64,000 bases of DNA from Sulfidibacterium sp036244975 (GCA_036244975.1 BTTE01000003.1:10227-74226); one strand, 5' to 3'; shown: positions 50,648 through 60,046, counted from the first letter of the stretch. Numbers and translations are program-made. Notes: a model not told the origin generated them from the sequence alone.

Positions 50648-52471
50648 TCACTGTTCATTTGGTTCACTGCTTAACGTTTTCCCGTATATCTTCAGCTGCT
50701 GTTTGATGGTGGTAATCAGTTCGTTTTTATCGATGGGTTTAGCGAGATAGCTGTCAAATCCTTCTTTCAGCAGACGATCTTTGTCGCCCGACATGGCATA
50801 AGCTGTCTGTGCGATGAACGGAATTTTCCGGTATTCAGGATACTTTTCGCGAATGACTTTTAAAAGTTTGATACCATCCCAGTCGCCGGGCAGGTTGATG
50901 TCGAAAAGCATGACCTGGTAAAAATGTCCGCTGGCAGCTTCTTTGGCGATGGTGTTCATGCAGTCGTCACCGTCCACTGTCAGCTTCACTTTTCCCAGTT
51001 TCCTGAGTATTTGCTCGAGTATTATCCGGTTCATTCGGTCGTCTTCCACCACAAAAACATCTAAGTCGCCCAGTTCGGTGGCTGTGCTTACTTCCACTTC
51101 CTCAACAGGTTCCGTTATGGCTACCTGTTCTTCAACAACGGCTTTTTCGCTGCACGGTATATGGATGGTTACGGTAGTTCCTTTTCCGGGAACAGACTCA
51201 AGAAGTAAGCTGCCTTTCATCATTTCAATGTATTTTTTGGCCAGTTTTAAACCTATTCCTGTTCCCTCGCTGTGAATATTTTTCGAGAGACCCGGTTCAA
51301 AAAGGTATTTTTGTTTGTCAGGACTAATTCCCGGGCCGTTGTCTTTTACCTCAATAACATCCGTATCTGTTTCTTCTGCATAGGAAGTCGAGATAGTAAC
51401 AAACCCTTTCTCTGTATATTTTATGGCATTGTCAACGATTTGCGTCAGCGCTTTTTCCAATCCTTTTTCATCCGTAAGGGCAGTATTTAACTCACTGCTG
51501 ATTTTACTTTTAAAAATCAGCTTTTTGTTGTTGGCTTCCGTTTTATATTGCTCAAAAACTCTGGTAATTATCTTGTCCGGAGCTACCGGTTTAATCTTTA
51601 GCACCAAGGTGTTAGACTCCAGGCTGGAGAGATCAATGACGTTGTCTAACAGCTTCAGCAGGCGGGCGCCGCTCTTTTCAATGTTTGCGGCATATTCGTA
51701 TAGCTCACTGTTTTCCCTGACCGCCAGTTCGGTTTCCAGCATATTGGCAAATCCGATAATTCCGTTTAACGGCGTACGCACATCAAACCCCAGATTAGCG
51801 ATAAACGCATTACGGAGGTAATTGGCTTCTTCAACTTTTTTCAGGGATGTTTTTAGCGCCAGCTCCTGCATACGCAAGGTTTCCAGCTCCTGCTGCAATG
51901 CACCGGCCTGCTGCTGCAATTTCTCATTGATTTCCTGCTCGGCTTTGGCTGTTTCCTTTTGTAACCGATTTATTTCCTGTTCCGTTTGCTTTAATGTGCG
52001 AACACTCTTTTGTGTGAAGAAAAACAGATAAATCAGCGAGGCAATTCCCGCCAGTAATACAAAGATAAACAGATAAAAGGAAGCAGGAAAACCGGTGTTT
52101 TCCGCTGTTGTTTCTTTTACCGGCAATCGGCTGATATTTTGCAGGCTGTCGGCGATTTTATAAAAAACCAGCGCCTGTTTATAATCTTTTATCTGTTCAA
52201 ATTTCCCGGACAACTCTTTGAAAAAAAGTATTTTGGCTTCCGTGGAAGCCTCCTGTTCCGGTAGTTTTTCATACTGCAGTGCAAAATCAACAGTTGCGAC
52301 AGGGTTCTTCCGGTAGAATTCCATGGCTGCTTTTTTCAGTGCAGCCGCTTTTTGTGCCCCCGGCAAATGCTGCAACGCCAGGTTTAAACTATCTGAACTA
52401 TTGCCGGGAGATGGGAATCCGCTCGTTCCTATAAACAAAAAAATAAAAACCAGGTAAAAATATTTTTTCAT
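50648..52471 (-). CDS. Hybrid sensor kinase/receiver with the phospho-acceptor His replaced
   Basis: 607 residues from ATG 52471; upstream in-frame codons run into the promoter. A signal peptide (1-22) precedes a periplasmic helical, TPR-like region (about 25-125), one TM (about 132-153) and a long coiled coil (about 155-215). The dimerisation box reads LGFDVRTPLNGIIGF instead of SHE-I-RTP, so the His position (229) is Phe. The ATPase is intact: DNAIKYT (N348), KDNGPGI and GTGIGLKLA. The receiver (about 470-595) has VVEDDRMN and D524 in LFDINLPG. It probably cannot autophosphorylate, and may act as a scaffold or be phosphorylated by another kinase. Confidence 0.88.
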   Translation of the reverse strand: MKKYFYLVFIFLFIGTSGFPSPGNSSDSLNLALQHLPGAQKAAALKKAAMEFYRKNPVATVDFALQYEKLPEQEASTEAKILFFKELSGKFEQIKDYKQALVFYKIADSLQNISRLPVKETTAENTGFPASFYLFIFVLLAGIASLIYLFFFTQKSVRTLKQTEQEINRLQKETAKAEQEINEKLQQQAGALQQELETLRMQELALKTSLKKVEEANYLRNAFIANLGFDVRTPLNGIIGFANMLETELAVRENSELYEYAANIEKSGARLLKLLDNVIDLSSLESNTLVLKIKPVAPDKIITRVFEQYKTEANNKKLIFKSKISSELNTALTDEKGLEKALTQIVDNAIKYTEKGFVTISTSYAEETDTDVIEVKDNGPGISPDKQKYLFEPGLSKNIHSEGTGIGLKLAKKYIEMMKGSLLLESVPGKGTTVTIHIPCSEKAVVEEQVAITEPVEEVEVSTATELGDLDVFVVEDDRMNRIILEQILRKLGKVKLTVDGDDCMNTIAKEAASGHFYQVMLFDINLPGDWDGIKLLKVIREKYPEYRKIPFIAQTAYAMSGDKDRLLKEGFDSYLAKPIDKNELITTIKQQLKIYGKTLSSEPNEQ

Positions 52472-52492
52472 AGGATAATTTAGTGTTGTTGT

Positions 52493-52500
52493 CAAAAGTA
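52493..52500 (-). promoter_or_regulatory. -7 element of the hybrid kinase gene
   Basis: CAAAAGTA reads TACTTTTG on the minus strand, 21 bases upstream of the start at 52471. It excludes the upstream in-frame start at 52558. Confidence 0.55.
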
Positions 52501-52560
52501 AAAAAAATCTTCGTCTGTCTCTGTTTGTTTTCCCAATACTCCGGTAAAAAATTAACAATG

Positions 52561-52844
52561 GGGGACTTCTAATAATTACTTCGCATCAAGATTTTCAGAG
52601 TTTTTTATAGACGATGAAAATTTTTGATGCACTATCGGGATAATGTAAGAAAGTTTGAAAAAGTATATGAAAAACTCTGGAAACCCCATGGGAACAAATG
52701 AGATAAACAATCTGACAGCGTTAAAATTTTTCTCAATAGCTACGGCTATTCAGAAAAATTTATGCCTTGCCTGCCTGACCGGCAAGGCAGGCATCTTGTT
52801 CATCTCATTTGTTTTTTGAAAGAAAGGAATTATTAGAAGTCCCC
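52561..52844. repeat. 284-bp element with perfect 17-bp terminal inverted repeats and nested palindromes
   Basis: GGGGACTTCTAATAATT (52561-52577) is matched exactly in inverse at 52828-52844. Inside are ACAAATGAGATaaACAA/TTGTtcATCTCATTTGT (52694-52710 and 52796-52812, 16 of 17), AAATTTTTCTCAATAGC with its inverse (52724-52740 and 52745-52761, 16 of 17), and TGCCTTGCC/GGCAAGGCA (52763-52771 and 52781-52789). Further pairs are 52583-52596/52616-52630 and 52596-52609/52664-52679. No coding frame is present. It looks like a MITE-like element or a heavily folded RNA. It fills most of the 360-base spacer between the sugar porter and the hybrid kinase. Confidence 0.7.
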
Positions 52845-52919
52845 AATAGACATTTGAAAACTTTTTCAAAAGTTCAATTAAATTCCCGGAACCTTTAAAA
52901 TACAAATAATACCTGGTGT

Positions 52920-54398
52920 TTATTCCTTCAAATCCCTTGGTTTTCCTCCTTTACGCCAATGTTCTTCAATTTTTTCCAGTGAAATACCTTTGGTTTCGGG
53001 AAGGAAATAATAGCCCCACACCAGACCGACAATGCCGATAAAGGCATAAAACCAAAAAGCACCTGCCGGATTGCCGTTATTTACCGCATGCATGGTAAAA
53101 CTGTTGGTGGCCACATCATATAATTTTTCGTGAGTAATGATTCCCGTTCCTGAAGCAGTAAACAGTTTAACGATTTTAAAGAAGGTAAAAGCAACCAGCC
53201 CGTTAAAAAACCAGTTAGACAAAGACCCGATGGAGGAGCCGACACCCCGTACACGAAGCGGAAAGACTTCGGAAATAAAAAGCCAGCCCAGCGGCCCCAG
53301 GCTGATGGCAAAAAAGGCAATGTAGATCCATACAAAAACAATGGCCAGCCATTTTCCCATATCACCGAGGGAGGCGTGAAAAGCAAAGACTGTTCCAAGG
53401 GCAAGCAAAGAAAAGATAATGCCGCTTAGACCGATAAAATAGAGTTTTCTTCTGCCGATTTTGTCGATAAGGAAGAGAGAAAGCACGGTAAATACCACAT
53501 TGACAACCCCTACACTTACAGCGCCCCATATTCCGGCCCGTGCCCCTTCAAAGCCTACAATCATAAATATTTTGGGACTGTAGTAAATGACCGTATTAAT
53601 ACCGACAAACTGCTGAAAGAACATGATTCCCACAGCAATCATAAGAGCCGTTCGCAGCCAGGGTTTGAAAACTTCGCGGAATGTAGCCCGGCTTTTTGCC
53701 TTTTCGATATCTTCTTTCATTTGCCGGATGGAGGCTTCCACAAGGCCGGGTTCTTCGATTTTTTTCAATACATGCCGGCTCTCATCTTCACGACCTTTGC
53801 TCATGAGCCAGCGAGGAGTCTCAGGCAGGAAAAGCATACCAATAAATAAAATTAACCCGGGAATAACCCCGACATAAAACATGGGTCGCCAGGATGACAG
53901 ATTATTGTTGTTGGCAAACAACAAGTCGCTGAGATAAGAAACCAATATGCCAATGGTTATCAGCAGCTGGAAAAGCGAAACCAAACGTCCCCGGATTTTG
54001 GTAGGGGAAATCTCGGCAATATATAAAGGAACCGAAAAAGAAGATATCCCAATGGCCAATCCGATGAAAAGACGTGCGGCAATCAATATCCTGTCGTTGG
54101 GGGCCCATCCCGACCAGGCAGCTCCGATAATAAAAACGACAGCAGCCATTAAGATGACCTTTTTTCTGCCTATAATATCAGATAACCTTCCGGTAAACAT
54201 AGCCCCAATCACTGCCCCGACAAGCCCTGCGGTGGTGATGTTCTCCACCATGCTGTTGCTGATCTGGAAATCCTGTTGGAAAAAAGGAATGGCTCCCGAA
54301 ATGACTCCGGTATCAAATCCGAAGAGCAAGCCTCCGGTGGCAGCTATAGCGGCGATAACCACCACGAGGTTTTTGTTATACTTTTCTTCTTTTAACAT
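52920..54398 (-). CDS. Sugar porter family MFS transporter
   Basis: 492 residues with 12 TM helices. Sugar-porter signatures are GGLLFGFDTGVISGA (near 17-31), GRLSDIIGRKK, the PESPR-type motif LPETPRWL after TM6, and LPETKG near the C-terminus. It is close in plan to XylE/GLUT-type proton symporters, with glucose, xylose or another monosaccharide as possible cargo. It sits in the inner membrane as the last gene of the carbohydrate operon, 52 bases after the trehalase gene, so importing the glucose released in the periplasm is the natural role. Confidence 0.9.
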   Translation of the reverse strand: MLKEEKYNKNLVVVIAAIAATGGLLFGFDTGVISGAIPFFQQDFQISNSMVENITTAGLVGAVIGAMFTGRLSDIIGRKKVILMAAVVFIIGAAWSGWAPNDRILIAARLFIGLAIGISSFSVPLYIAEISPTKIRGRLVSLFQLLITIGILVSYLSDLLFANNNNLSSWRPMFYVGVIPGLILFIGMLFLPETPRWLMSKGREDESRHVLKKIEEPGLVEASIRQMKEDIEKAKSRATFREVFKPWLRTALMIAVGIMFFQQFVGINTVIYYSPKIFMIVGFEGARAGIWGAVSVGVVNVVFTVLSLFLIDKIGRRKLYFIGLSGIIFSLLALGTVFAFHASLGDMGKWLAIVFVWIYIAFFAISLGPLGWLFISEVFPLRVRGVGSSIGSLSNWFFNGLVAFTFFKIVKLFTASGTGIITHEKLYDVATNSFTMHAVNNGNPAGAFWFYAFIGIVGLVWGYYFLPETKGISLEKIEEHWRKGGKPRDLKE

Positions 54399-54450
54399 AT
54401 TTCGTTCTTTTTTATTTTAATGAAAAAACCTGTTTTTGACACATAAGATA

Positions 54451-56025
54451 TTACTGTTGTATATGATATTCGTACATCAACTTTTGAAGAACACCGTTTG
54501 TCCAGCCAAAGCCATCCTGTCCGGGATACTCTCCTCCCTGACCTTTTATGCCTGTTACAACATTATATTTCTCAACGAGTTTCCCTGTTTTCCTGTACCA
54601 TTCAACATTACCTTTTATCCATCTCCCGGCAATTTCTCTGGCAAGCTTATTAAAATGATAATTATTGAGACCTTTGATGCTAACCCATTGTAACGGAGCC
54701 CAACCGTTAGGGTAATCCCATTGCTGGCCGGTTTTGGTTAAAGTAGTGGTCAACCCGTATTTAAACAGAAAATCATTTTTAAGTTTTTGCGCCACCCGTT
54801 TTGCCTGATCCTGAGTTGCAAGAGGGACAAATAACGGAAAAACACCGGCAAGAGAAAAAATTTGTGTCTGTTTTTGGGTCTTAAAATTGTAATCCATAAA
54901 GAAACCGGCCTTTTTATCCCAAAAAACTTTACGTATCAACTTCGCCCTGTTGTTTGCCTTTTGTCTGAATTTCTTAGACAAAATGGTATCGTTGCTCAAC
55001 AAAGCGCCTTTTGCAATAACATCTTCAAGATTCCAAAGCAAAACATTCAGATCAACGGGAAGAATATTTGTTGTTTCAATAGTTTTAAGGGAATGACCAT
55101 CTTTAAACCAACGGCTGCTAAAATCCCAGCCCGATTCACAAGCCGACCGGATATTACGGTAATAGCTTTTATACCCTTGTTTAGCAGAAAGCGCATTCAA
55201 CGAATCGGTACGAAAAGCTTCGGGTCTGGGTGAGGCATCGTTATCCCAATAACGATTTAGTATTTGTCCGTTTTTTAATAGTACCGAATGATTTATTGCT
55301 CTGTTGGCTTCGCTTAACCGATCCGAACCTTTCATCCAAAATGCATATTCTTTTTTCAATTCAGGTAAATAACGGACAATTACCGAATCGCCTTTAATTT
55401 TAGCCAGCAGTTCGACCATAAACGAAAAGAAAGGAGGTTGAGACCTCGAAAGAAAATATTTGCGATTTCCATTGGGAATAAAACCATATTTATCAATTAG
55501 ATAGGCAAAATTCTCAACCATGTCATTCATCAGTCCGAAACGTTTGTCCGTTTGTAATCCCAAAAAAGTAAAATAGCTATCCCAATAATATACTTCAGTA
55601 AATCTGCCGCCGGGAACAACGTACGGATAAGGCAAAGGAATCAGGCTGCCTTTAGAATAGATGCTGCTGCGTGTTAACACAGTCCATAAGCGACGAATGT
55701 GTGTACTAACCGAGACATTTGTATCTGATCTATATGTTGTTGACGGAGCCGGAGGCAGTTTGTAATAAGTCAGCACAAATGATTTAAGATTAAAATCACT
55801 TTTGTTTTTCTGTAATTCATATTGCTTTGCAATAGAATCTTTTGGAACTCTCGGAATAGAATTGATAAAAGTCTTCGATTGGGGGAAAACCTGTTGCATT
55901 TCAACTTGTGTAACCAACTCATTATACAGGTTTTTCGTTGAAGTATGATCAGCATTCGTACACGACCCGGTTAATAGAAGTACACCAATCAACAAAATCA
56001 TTCCGGTATAATAATATTTTTTCAT
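54451..56025 (-). CDS. treA: GH37 trehalase, exported lipoprotein
   Basis: 524 residues. The lipobox is LLTGSC (C22). The first trehalase signature is PGGRFTEVYYWDSYF (138-152) and the second is QQWDYPNGWAPLQW near 440; the region ESGWDFSSRW (about 300) should hold the catalytic acid. GH37 enzymes hydrolyse alpha,alpha-trehalose to two glucose molecules. The lipid anchor places it in the periplasm or on the outer membrane. It is followed by the sugar porter and preceded, after a hairpin, by the GH13 gene. Confidence 0.92.
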   Translation of the reverse strand: MKKYYYTGMILLIGVLLLTGSCTNADHTSTKNLYNELVTQVEMQQVFPQSKTFINSIPRVPKDSIAKQYELQKNKSDFNLKSFVLTYYKLPPAPSTTYRSDTNVSVSTHIRRLWTVLTRSSIYSKGSLIPLPYPYVVPGGRFTEVYYWDSYFTFLGLQTDKRFGLMNDMVENFAYLIDKYGFIPNGNRKYFLSRSQPPFFSFMVELLAKIKGDSVIVRYLPELKKEYAFWMKGSDRLSEANRAINHSVLLKNGQILNRYWDNDASPRPEAFRTDSLNALSAKQGYKSYYRNIRSACESGWDFSSRWFKDGHSLKTIETTNILPVDLNVLLWNLEDVIAKGALLSNDTILSKKFRQKANNRAKLIRKVFWDKKAGFFMDYNFKTQKQTQIFSLAGVFPLFVPLATQDQAKRVAQKLKNDFLFKYGLTTTLTKTGQQWDYPNGWAPLQWVSIKGLNNYHFNKLAREIAGRWIKGNVEWYRKTGKLVEKYNVVTGIKGQGGEYPGQDGFGWTNGVLQKLMYEYHIQQ

Positions 56026-56107
56026 CGCTGATCTGTTTCTTAAAAAGTATGAGAACCTGTTTTTAATCCAAAGAGGATTCTCAAAATTAACAATTTTGTT
56101 TATTTAA

Positions 56108-56140
56108 AACTTCGGAGAACCTGTTGTGCTCTCCGAAGTT
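56108..56140 (-). terminator. 11-bp hairpin between the GH13 and trehalase genes
   Basis: AACTTCGGAGA (56108-56118) pairs exactly with TCTCCGAAGTT (56130-56140) over an 11-base loop. In the minus-strand transcript it is followed by TTTAAAT, so termination or RNA processing is possible. GAGAACCTGTT occurs twice, at 56051-56061 and 56115-56125. The hairpin may lower expression of the trehalase and porter relative to upstream genes. Confidence 0.6.
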
Positions 56141-56158
56141 AGGGTAACAGCTGTTTTT

Positions 56159-57937
56159 TTATTTAAGTTCAAATACTGAGGCTTCATACGGGCGTAATGT
56201 AAAGGTCTTTACAGCATTAGCATCCGGGACAGTATTGTAGTTGTCAATTAAAAGTTTGGCCTTGTTCATGTCAAATGAAAGTTTGGCCTGTGCTTTGTGG
56301 GTTGTGAAGTTTAAAAGCACCAGAACTTTTTTTCCGTTTAATTGACGGGTATAAGCGTAAACATCAGGATTTTCTTTATCAAGAAGAGTGTACTTACCAT
56401 ATATCAAAATAAGATTTTTCTTTCTCAGCCGGACGATTTTCTTAAAATAATTCAGTACCGAATTTGGATTCTTCTCTTCAACAGCAACATTAACGGTTTT
56501 GTAATCAGGATTCACTTTTATCCATGGTTGCCCCGTGGTAAATCCGGCATTTTTAGTGGTATCCCATTGAAATGGTGTACGGGCATTGTCTCTTGCAACC
56601 CATTTTTCATTATTCAAAAACTTTTGAATATCGCCACCGGTTTCTTTTAAATGTTGATACTCATGAAGTGTTTCAATATCCCGATAATCCTTAATGCTGT
56701 CAAATTTAATGTTTGTCATACCCAGTTCATCCCCAAAATAATAAAATGGGGTTGCGTGCATGGTCATAAGGAAAGTAGTCAGCATTTTAGAGGATACGGC
56801 CCGGAATTGCGGAGAGTCGTTTCCCCAATGGGTAACCATCCTGGGGGTATCATGATTTCCAAGCCAAATGGTTCCCCACCCTTTATCATCAATAACGGAA
56901 TCCCACTTGGTATATATCTCCTTGAAATCAACAAGGTTTATTCCTTTAGGATTTACCTCATGGGTGCCGGGGATGAGCCCCAATCTCATAGCATCGAAAT
57001 TATAAAGCAAGTTCAGCTCATGGCGGGAGGGATTGATAAAGTTTAGCACTTCGTTGACCGTAACTCCTCCCCCTTCGGCAACCGTCATAGTATTAGGATA
57101 TTTGCTGAGAACCTCCTTATTCATTTCTTTCAGATACTCATGCAAATGAGGCCCATTTGCATAATAATGAGCAAAATTACCATGGTATTTCGCGGGTAAT
57201 TTCGGGAAGGTTGTATCCTTAGAAATAAATGCGATTACATCCATTCTAAATCCATCAATACCTTTATCGAACCAGAAGCGCATCATCTTGTAAATTGCCT
57301 GACGCACTTTGGGATTTTCCCAATTCAAATCGGGTTGCGAACGGGCAAAATAATGGAGGTAATAAGCGTTGGTAGTTGAATCATATTTCCATGCGTTGTT
57401 ATCAACATCAAAGTAACTGTATCGTTTTGCCGGCTTTCCTCTTTCTGCGGGCCACCAATGGTAATAGTTCCGGTAAGGATTATTTCTTGAACTGCGTGAT
57501 TGCTTAAACCACCTGTGTTCGCTGCTTGTATGGTTAACCACCAGGTCCAATACGAGTTTTAGCCCACGACGGTGCACCTCTTTCAACAGCGTATCAAAAT
57601 CATTCATATTACCAAATTGCTTCATAATTTCTCTATAGTTACTGATATCGTAACCATTGTCATGATTAGGTGAAGCAAAGATCGGGTTTAGCCAAATCAC
57701 ATTGACGCCAAGGCTTTTAACATAGTCAAGCTTTGAAATGATCCCTTTCAAATCTCCGATGCCGTCACCATTACTATCTTTAAAACTTCGCGGGTAGATT
57801 TGGTAAACGACGGCTTCCTTCCACCATTTACGGTTAGGTATATTTGCCGTACTCTTCTTGTTTTGTGGTTGACACGAAACGATGGCTGCCATGGCTGCCA
57901 TAATGACGATTAAATTGATGTATTTTATTATTTTCAT
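56159..57937 (-). CDS. GH13 alpha-glucosidase, exported lipoprotein
   Basis: 592 residues. The lipobox is AAIVSC (C22). The four GH13 regions are DLVVNH (131-136), GFRMDVIAF (nucleophile D233), VAEGG (acid E288) and LGNHDTPR (361-363 NHD). The start KWWKEAVVYQIYPRSFKDSNGDGIGD is typical of oligo-1,6-glucosidases and alpha-glucosidases (subfamilies such as GH13_23, 29 and 31). It removes glucose from short alpha-glucosides outside the cytoplasm. The exact linkage cannot be assigned. It lies 25 bases after the GH65 gene. Confidence 0.9.
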   Translation of the reverse strand: MKIIKYINLIVIMAAMAAIVSCQPQNKKSTANIPNRKWWKEAVVYQIYPRSFKDSNGDGIGDLKGIISKLDYVKSLGVNVIWLNPIFASPNHDNGYDISNYREIMKQFGNMNDFDTLLKEVHRRGLKLVLDLVVNHTSSEHRWFKQSRSSRNNPYRNYYHWWPAERGKPAKRYSYFDVDNNAWKYDSTTNAYYLHYFARSQPDLNWENPKVRQAIYKMMRFWFDKGIDGFRMDVIAFISKDTTFPKLPAKYHGNFAHYYANGPHLHEYLKEMNKEVLSKYPNTMTVAEGGGVTVNEVLNFINPSRHELNLLYNFDAMRLGLIPGTHEVNPKGINLVDFKEIYTKWDSVIDDKGWGTIWLGNHDTPRMVTHWGNDSPQFRAVSSKMLTTFLMTMHATPFYYFGDELGMTNIKFDSIKDYRDIETLHEYQHLKETGGDIQKFLNNEKWVARDNARTPFQWDTTKNAGFTTGQPWIKVNPDYKTVNVAVEEKNPNSVLNYFKKIVRLRKKNLILIYGKYTLLDKENPDVYAYTRQLNGKKVLVLLNFTTHKAQAKLSFDMNKAKLLIDNYNTVPDANAVKTFTLRPYEASVFELK

Positions 57938-57962
57938 AGTACACTGTTTTTAGTATTGGCGA

Positions 57963-60014
57963 TTAATGTGTGATATAGAATGTCTTTTTACCAGGCCCAA
58001 CCCCTTTAATGGTCAAACTTTTCCATTGTTTTGGCAAACTGGGTTTTCCCTGTACTAATCCGTTATCGGTAATTTGTAAACCGGCAAATCCAAAAATTAC
58101 AGCCTGAAGCATCCCTCCTGCACCGGTGGCAAAATATGGATTATTACTGGTTGCGGATTCGGAAAGAGCGCCGAAAGGTGGCCGTTTGTTTGGGATATAA
58201 GCCCGTTTAAATAATTCAAATGCTTTCTTTTTATCTCCGAGATGCGAGTATAATATTGAAAGAACAGAATATCCCATAGCAGGGCCCTCTTTCGATATTT
58301 TAGGTTCATAATATGCCAGGTCTTTGATGATTTGTTCTTTATTCTTCACAACTTGTAAAGGATAAGCCAACAAATTAACATCTGCCTGCTTGATTATTTG
58401 GCCGTTGTAAGTGGAATTTTCTCTTGTAACACCATCCGGGAAATGATAAAACCTGAGGTTTCTCGCCACTTTCAGCCAAACAGGATCCGGAGTTATGTTA
58501 AGTTCTTTCGCTGCTCGTGTAGCATCTTCCAAAACACTAAGAGCAGATCCGTTTGTAAAAGCATTGTCATCAATATTTTGCGCAAATTCATCGGCGCCCA
58601 CTACATTATTAATAGAATAACTGCCATCATCATTCTTTGTAGCTCTGCTAACCCAAAAATCTGCCACTTCTTTAAGAAGCGGATAACCTTCTTCTTTTAA
58701 CCATTGCCGATTATGGGTTACCCTGTAGTAATTCCAAAAGGCGATGCCGACATCGGCAGTAATATGTTGTTCAAAAGTCCCTGTAAGCGCCCATACCGGA
58801 CAAGCCTCTTCTCCGGTATTATCTGATTCCCAGGGAAACATAGCCCCACGGTAACCAAAATCAACAGCTTTTTGCCTGGCTTTTTTGAGGCGATCAAACC
58901 GGTAATTCAGCATCGATCGTGCAATACCCTCATTTAACACAAGCAAAGGAGGGTACATCCATAATTCGGCATCCCAGAATATATGACCGTTGTAACCCTG
59001 AGACGACAAACCCATGGGCGGGATACTCAGGTTTGAATTAGCACTGGAAAAGGAATACAGATTATACAAAGCAAGCCTGATATCGCGTTGCGACTGAATA
59101 TCCCCCTTAACCACAATATCCCCTTTCCATAATTTTGCCCACAGCTCTTTGTGTTTGGCAATTACGGCATCCTCATTTCCCTGCATAATAAAAATTACCA
59201 TCCTTGCCGTTTCGCTTAAAGGGTCATCGAAATTCTGGGTAGTACCAACAGCTCCGGCCCAACCAAAATGGTAGCTTTCTCCTTTTACAATCTTCTTATC
59301 GAAAGTCAGTTCGTTATCATATTTCGAGATCAGTTTATGATGTAATTCCGGTTGCTTTCCCTTAAAAATAAAAGAAGCTGTTGAAGCCAGCAGATGTTTC
59401 CCAAAAGGGCTCCGGGCTGTGGTTTGCAGTAAGGGCATCCTGTTGTCGAGGTCTTTTAAAACTGTGAAGGTGTTGATGGGGTCTTTATCTTCAGCAGGAG
59501 TAAGAATTTTACCGGCCACATGAACCGTAATGTCTTTTAAAGATTTTATGCTGACCTCCATAATACCGGCATAAGGCATACCCCTTAAAGCATAAATGGT
59601 ATAAGCAATCCTGGCTTTCTTCATAAAATTGAAAGTCGTCGTTAAAGAAGCTTCTCTCAGGTTAAGAACCTGTTTCCAGCCGGAGATATTTGTTTCATCC
59701 ACTTTAACGCCATCAACAGATACAGCAATATTGGCAAAGTTGATGCCTCTCAATATCCTGCTAACACCCTGTGCCGATCCTTTGTCGTAAACATTATTCA
59801 GAATAATGGCGCTAACAGTAAAAGGTTTCTTTGAAGGCAATAACCCTATACGCCCGTTGGCAAGCGTAATTCCGACATAATTTGATGTGTCAACAGCTGT
59901 TATACGCCATGGCGAGTTGTCCACGCTCTGAGCTACCATTGATTGAATTGATAAATTCATAAAGAACAGAAATGACAAGCCTACTATTAGAACCTGAAGT
60001 TTAGTGCGTTTCAT
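57963..60014 (-). CDS. GH65-family enzyme, exported
   Basis: 683 residues. A signal peptide (about 1-29, ending VAQ) has no lipobox. The N-terminal beta-sandwich (about 40-285) and (alpha/alpha)6 barrel fit GH65. Signatures are GYNGHIFWDAELWMYP (340-355) and the catalytic-acid motif NVVGADEF with E476, followed by DNAFTNG. GH65 includes phosphorylases of trehalose, kojibiose, nigerose and maltose, and inverting hydrolases such as acid trehalase and Flavobacterium kojibiose hydrolase. Export argues for hydrolysis, since phosphorylases work in the cytosol. Trehalose or kojibiose is the likeliest substrate, which is inference. Confidence 0.86.
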   Translation of the reverse strand: MKRTKLQVLIVGLSFLFFMNLSIQSMVAQSVDNSPWRITAVDTSNYVGITLANGRIGLLPSKKPFTVSAIILNNVYDKGSAQGVSRILRGINFANIAVSVDGVKVDETNISGWKQVLNLREASLTTTFNFMKKARIAYTIYALRGMPYAGIMEVSIKSLKDITVHVAGKILTPAEDKDPINTFTVLKDLDNRMPLLQTTARSPFGKHLLASTASFIFKGKQPELHHKLISKYDNELTFDKKIVKGESYHFGWAGAVGTTQNFDDPLSETARMVIFIMQGNEDAVIAKHKELWAKLWKGDIVVKGDIQSQRDIRLALYNLYSFSSANSNLSIPPMGLSSQGYNGHIFWDAELWMYPPLLVLNEGIARSMLNYRFDRLKKARQKAVDFGYRGAMFPWESDNTGEEACPVWALTGTFEQHITADVGIAFWNYYRVTHNRQWLKEEGYPLLKEVADFWVSRATKNDDGSYSINNVVGADEFAQNIDDNAFTNGSALSVLEDATRAAKELNITPDPVWLKVARNLRFYHFPDGVTRENSTYNGQIIKQADVNLLAYPLQVVKNKEQIIKDLAYYEPKISKEGPAMGYSVLSILYSHLGDKKKAFELFKRAYIPNKRPPFGALSESATSNNPYFATGAGGMLQAVIFGFAGLQITDNGLVQGKPSLPKQWKSLTIKGVGPGKKTFYITH

Positions 60015-60046
60015 AGAGCTTAAATTTTTCTCAACAATAGTTCTAA

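Noticed and set aside
52561..52844. A degenerate insertion sequence with a transposase remnant
   Set aside because: No frame on either strand resembles a transposase fragment; only the repeat structure is supported.
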